A DNA stretch of 9,994 nucleotides from Anaerolineales bacterium (lineage in GTDB: Bacteria; Chloroflexota; Anaerolineae; Anaerolineales; UBA6663): contig JAEURL010000562.1 of the NCBI GenBank assembly GCA_016789165.1, forward strand, positions 1 through 9,994. The letters are read 5' to 3'. The position numbers and the translations under genes were made by a program. The notes beneath the pieces are model-generated. The model had not been told where the DNA came from. It worked only from the letters and a program-made list of their open reading frames with translations, and did not search any database. Below, piece after piece: positions 8,326-9,994 of this stretch (position 1 is the first letter of the stretch; each line of letters starts with the position of its first letter).

Positions 8326-8748
8326 ATGGTCAAACTGATCCTGCGGTGGGCCATCAACGCCGTCGCGCTGTGGGCGGCCGTCAGCTGGGTGCCGGGCATC
8401 AGCGGCCCCGCCAATGATTGGGTCTCGCTCTTCGGCCTGGCGCTCGTGTTCGGGCTGATCAACGCCCTGCTGCGGCCGCTGCTGACCTTGCTCACCTGCC
8501 CGCTGCTCATCCTGACGCTGGGCCTGGGCACGCTGCTGCTCAACACCTTCCTGTTCTGGCTGACCAGCGTGGTTTCACAGAGCCTGAGCACCCAGTTCGG
8601 CCTGACCATCGGCTTCACGGTGGATGGTTTCTGGCCGGCCTTCTTCGGCGCGCTGGTGGTCTCGATTGTCAGCGTGGTGCTGAGCCTCTTCATCCGTGAC
8701 GACGGCGAAGAGCGCCGGCGCTGGCGCCGCCGCCGCGAACGCGAATAG
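8326..8748 (+). CDS. YvlD-like membrane protein (phage holin family 4)
   Basis: This is a 140-residue membrane protein of the Phage_holin_4_2/YvlD family, found in most bacteria and not evidence of a prophage. The family pattern is clear: an initial amphipathic helix (KLILRWAINAVALWAAVSWVPGI, roughly 3-25), then the hallmark FGLINALLRPLLTLLTCPL near 41-60. Two more hydrophobic stretches follow, L-T-L-G-L-G-T-L-L-L-N-T at 64-76 and F-F-G-A-L-V-V-S-I-V-S at about 105-115. The charged C-terminal tail (DDGEERRRWRRRRERE) is long for the family and strongly basic. In Bacillus subtilis, yvlD lies in a sigma-W-controlled envelope-stress operon with yvlB, and SHOCT-like YvlB-type proteins also occur in this window. 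The biochemical role of the family is not established. This is the last gene before the terminator. Confidence 0.88.
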   Translation: MVKLILRWAINAVALWAAVSWVPGISGPANDWVSLFGLALVFGLINALLRPLLTLLTCPLLILTLGLGTLLLNTFLFWLTSVVSQSLSTQFGLTIGFTVDGFWPAFFGALVVSIVSVVLSLFIRDDGEERRRWRRRRERE

Positions 8749-8770
8749 ACCAAACACACGCCTGTGCAAA

Positions 8771-8810
8771 CAACGGAGGCGGCCAGGGTCACCCTGTGCC
8801 GCCTCCGTTG
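8771..8810. terminator. Strong hairpin terminator between convergent genes
   Basis: A perfect 13-bp inverted repeat (8771-8783 with 8798-8810) encloses a second 5-bp stem (8784-8788 with 8792-8796), a TCA loop and one bulged T. On the plus strand the stem is followed by CGTTTT (8811-8816), a short U-tract. On the minus strand it is followed by TTTG. It starts 22 nt after the YvlD-like stop and 25 nt downstream of the convergent gene's stop, so it probably ends transcription from both sides, more strongly on the plus strand. Confidence 0.88.
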
Positions 8811-8835
8811 CGTTTTCGCTTGGTTTCAGCCGGGG

Positions 8836-9994
8836 CTAGCGGTCGGTCGGGCCGGACCAGCTGGCCGGCCCGGCCTCGGCCGACGGCTGAGCCAGGATGT
8901 TTCCCAGACCGCAGCTAACCGGGTAGACCAAGAGATTGTCAAAGCGGATGTCGGCGTCCGGCTGGTTGTAGGTGAACACGCTCACCGCCAGCCGGCGCAG
9001 CCCGGTCAGGGTTGAGTCGGAGACGGAAGCCACCAGTTGGTTGTTGACCAGGGCCTGGATGGCGGCGCCGTTGCGCGCCACTTTGAGACGGTTGCTGGCC
9101 GAGCCGGTCTGGATGGCGGCCGACGTCCCCCCGGCCAGGCGGGTCCAGGTCTGGTTGGAGTTGTACCGCCAGAGGCCGAACCAGCCGGTGGCGTCGATCT
9201 CAAACAGGTAGAAACTGCTCCAGTCGGCCGCCAGGCCGAAGATCAGGCCGTAGCTGGCGTCGGTCTGGGAAACGGACCGCACGTCCAGCGTGGCGATGAA
9301 GTCGCTGACCTGGAGGCCGGGCGCGCGCGCAGCGGCGAAGTAATCGGCCCTGCGTACCAGGAGTTGATACTCGCCGCCGGCGTAGGCGTACAGCGTTTCC
9401 GGCGAGTCGCCGGTATACCAGCCGCTGGCCGGATTGCCGAAATCGTCCCAGTAGCTCGGCGGGCAGGCGCGGGTCAGGCAAGGCAGAAACATCAGCTGCA
9501 GCGGGTGGGCGGGATCATACTCACTGGCCCCGATGTCACAGCGCGCGGTGCCGTTGCCGTCGCCGTCCAGGGGCCGGGTGGTCCCATAGGCGTCCACCGC
9601 GAGCAAACCGCCGGCTTGATCCCGGCAGCCGGCCGGGTCGCCGGCGTCAATCCCCTGGCTGCCGGTCGTCAACTGCAGGACATCGCCCCAGCGCATGATG
9701 CCGGCGCTGACGCCGGTGAGATCGCCGGGGCCGGGCGTATAGGTGCAGTCGGTCAAAGTGCCGATCAGGGTGTAACCGGAACTGGTCAGCGCGCCGGCGC
9801 AGTCCGGGGCTGTGCCGGACTCCGATGCGTTGCCGGCCACGGCGCTGTTGACCAGCGTCAGTGTTCCGGACGAGTTGTGCAGTCCGCCGCCGGAGGCGTT
9901 CGTTCCGCTGGCCGTGTTGGCGGAAACCGTGGTGTTGTACAGGCTGAGGGTGCCTGTGTTGAAAATGCCGCCACCCAGCCCTTTCTGCGGGCCG
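8836..9994 (-). CDS. Secreted choice-of-anchor Q/beta-helix protein with LamG-like domain, 5' partial
   Basis: The gene runs off the right edge: the frame is open to position 9993, and the GTG at 9840 is internal, so 385 C-terminal residues are visible. Residues 7-34 and 35-62 are two parallel beta-helix repeats of about 28 residues (GGGxxN-x-G-T-L-x-L-x-N-x-x-V). They are followed by the C-x-G-x-L-T-S-x-G-Y-x-L-I-G motif and the block ending RPLDGDGNGTARCDIGASEY (about 140-159) that marks choice-of-anchor Q proteins. A linker with two Cys (about 171-177) leads to a jelly-roll domain (about 181-360; SYGLIFGLAADWSSFYLFEI) like concanavalin/DUF1080-type sugar-binding folds. The last 25 residues (GNILAQPSAEAGPASWSG) look like the beginning of another carbohydrate-binding module that is cut off. 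The protein is probably a cell-surface or secreted adhesin or glycan-binding protein; the ligand is unknown. It is not related to the plus-strand run. Confidence 0.88.
   Translation of the reverse strand, partial: GPQKGLGGGIFNTGTLSLYNTTVSANTASGTNASGGGLHNSSGTLTLVNSAVAGNASESGTAPDCAGALTSSGYTLIGTLTDCTYTPGPGDLTGVSAGIMRWGDVLQLTTGSQGIDAGDPAGCRDQAGGLLAVDAYGTTRPLDGDGNGTARCDIGASEYDPAHPLQLMFLPCLTRACPPSYWDDFGNPASGWYTGDSPETLYAYAGGEYQLLVRRADYFAAARAPGLQVSDFIATLDVRSVSQTDASYGLIFGLAADWSSFYLFEIDATGWFGLWRYNSNQTWTRLAGGTSAAIQTGSASNRLKVARNGAAIQALVNNQLVASVSDSTLTGLRRLAVSVFTYNQPDADIRFDNLLVYPVSCGLGNILAQPSAEAGPASWSGPTDR

Noticed and set aside
8326..8748. Evidence of a prophage from the holin-family gene
   Set aside because: The YvlD/phage holin family 4 is widespread in bacterial chromosomes. 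No endolysin, capsid, tail, integrase or attachment repeat accompanies it.

Overview
This is a GC-rich bacterial chromosomal window. It holds nine consecutive plus-strand genes after a 5'-truncated first gene (ten in all), then a strong hairpin terminator and one convergent, truncated minus-strand gene for a secreted protein. Base composition, the secreted protein's choice-of-anchor Q repeats joined to a lectin-like domain, and the short SHOCT-like/YvlB-type protein all resemble what is common in Chloroflexota (Anaerolineae-like). That placement is inference: there is no rRNA or other phylogenetic marker here.

Layout. Positions 1-2784 encode an ABC-2 type exporter: one ATPase (5' end missing) and two paralogous permeases. 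Positions 2814-3846 encode two related small proteins with an N-terminal SHOCT-like (YvlB/LiaX-type) helical hairpin; the first has two added transmembrane segments, the second is soluble. Positions 3843-5099 and 5178-6548 encode two related 12-TM MFS exporters. Positions 6570-7385 and 7390-8244 encode two related multi-pass membrane proteins of no family I recognise, each with a small C-terminal extracytoplasmic domain. Positions 8326-8748 encode a YvlD-like 'phage holin family 4' membrane protein. A near-perfect hairpin at 8771-8810 separates this run from the minus-strand gene (8836 to beyond the right edge).

How the genes fit together. Gene spacing is tight: 4-nt stop/start overlaps at 983-986 and 3843-3846, and gaps from 4 nt to about 80 nt elsewhere, with no terminator before 8771. 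A single operon, or a few overlapping transcripts, is plausible. The content is envelope-centred: three exporters plus homologues of two components of the Bacillus yvlABCD envelope-stress cluster (YvlB-like and YvlD-like). I infer an envelope-stress or toxic-compound efflux island. The most striking feature is its architecture: eight successive genes form four adjacent pairs of paralogues (permease/permease, SHOCT-like/SHOCT-like, MFS/MFS, unknown/unknown). No tRNA, rRNA, CRISPR array, transposase or integrase was seen, and no intergenic gap exceeds about 90 nt.
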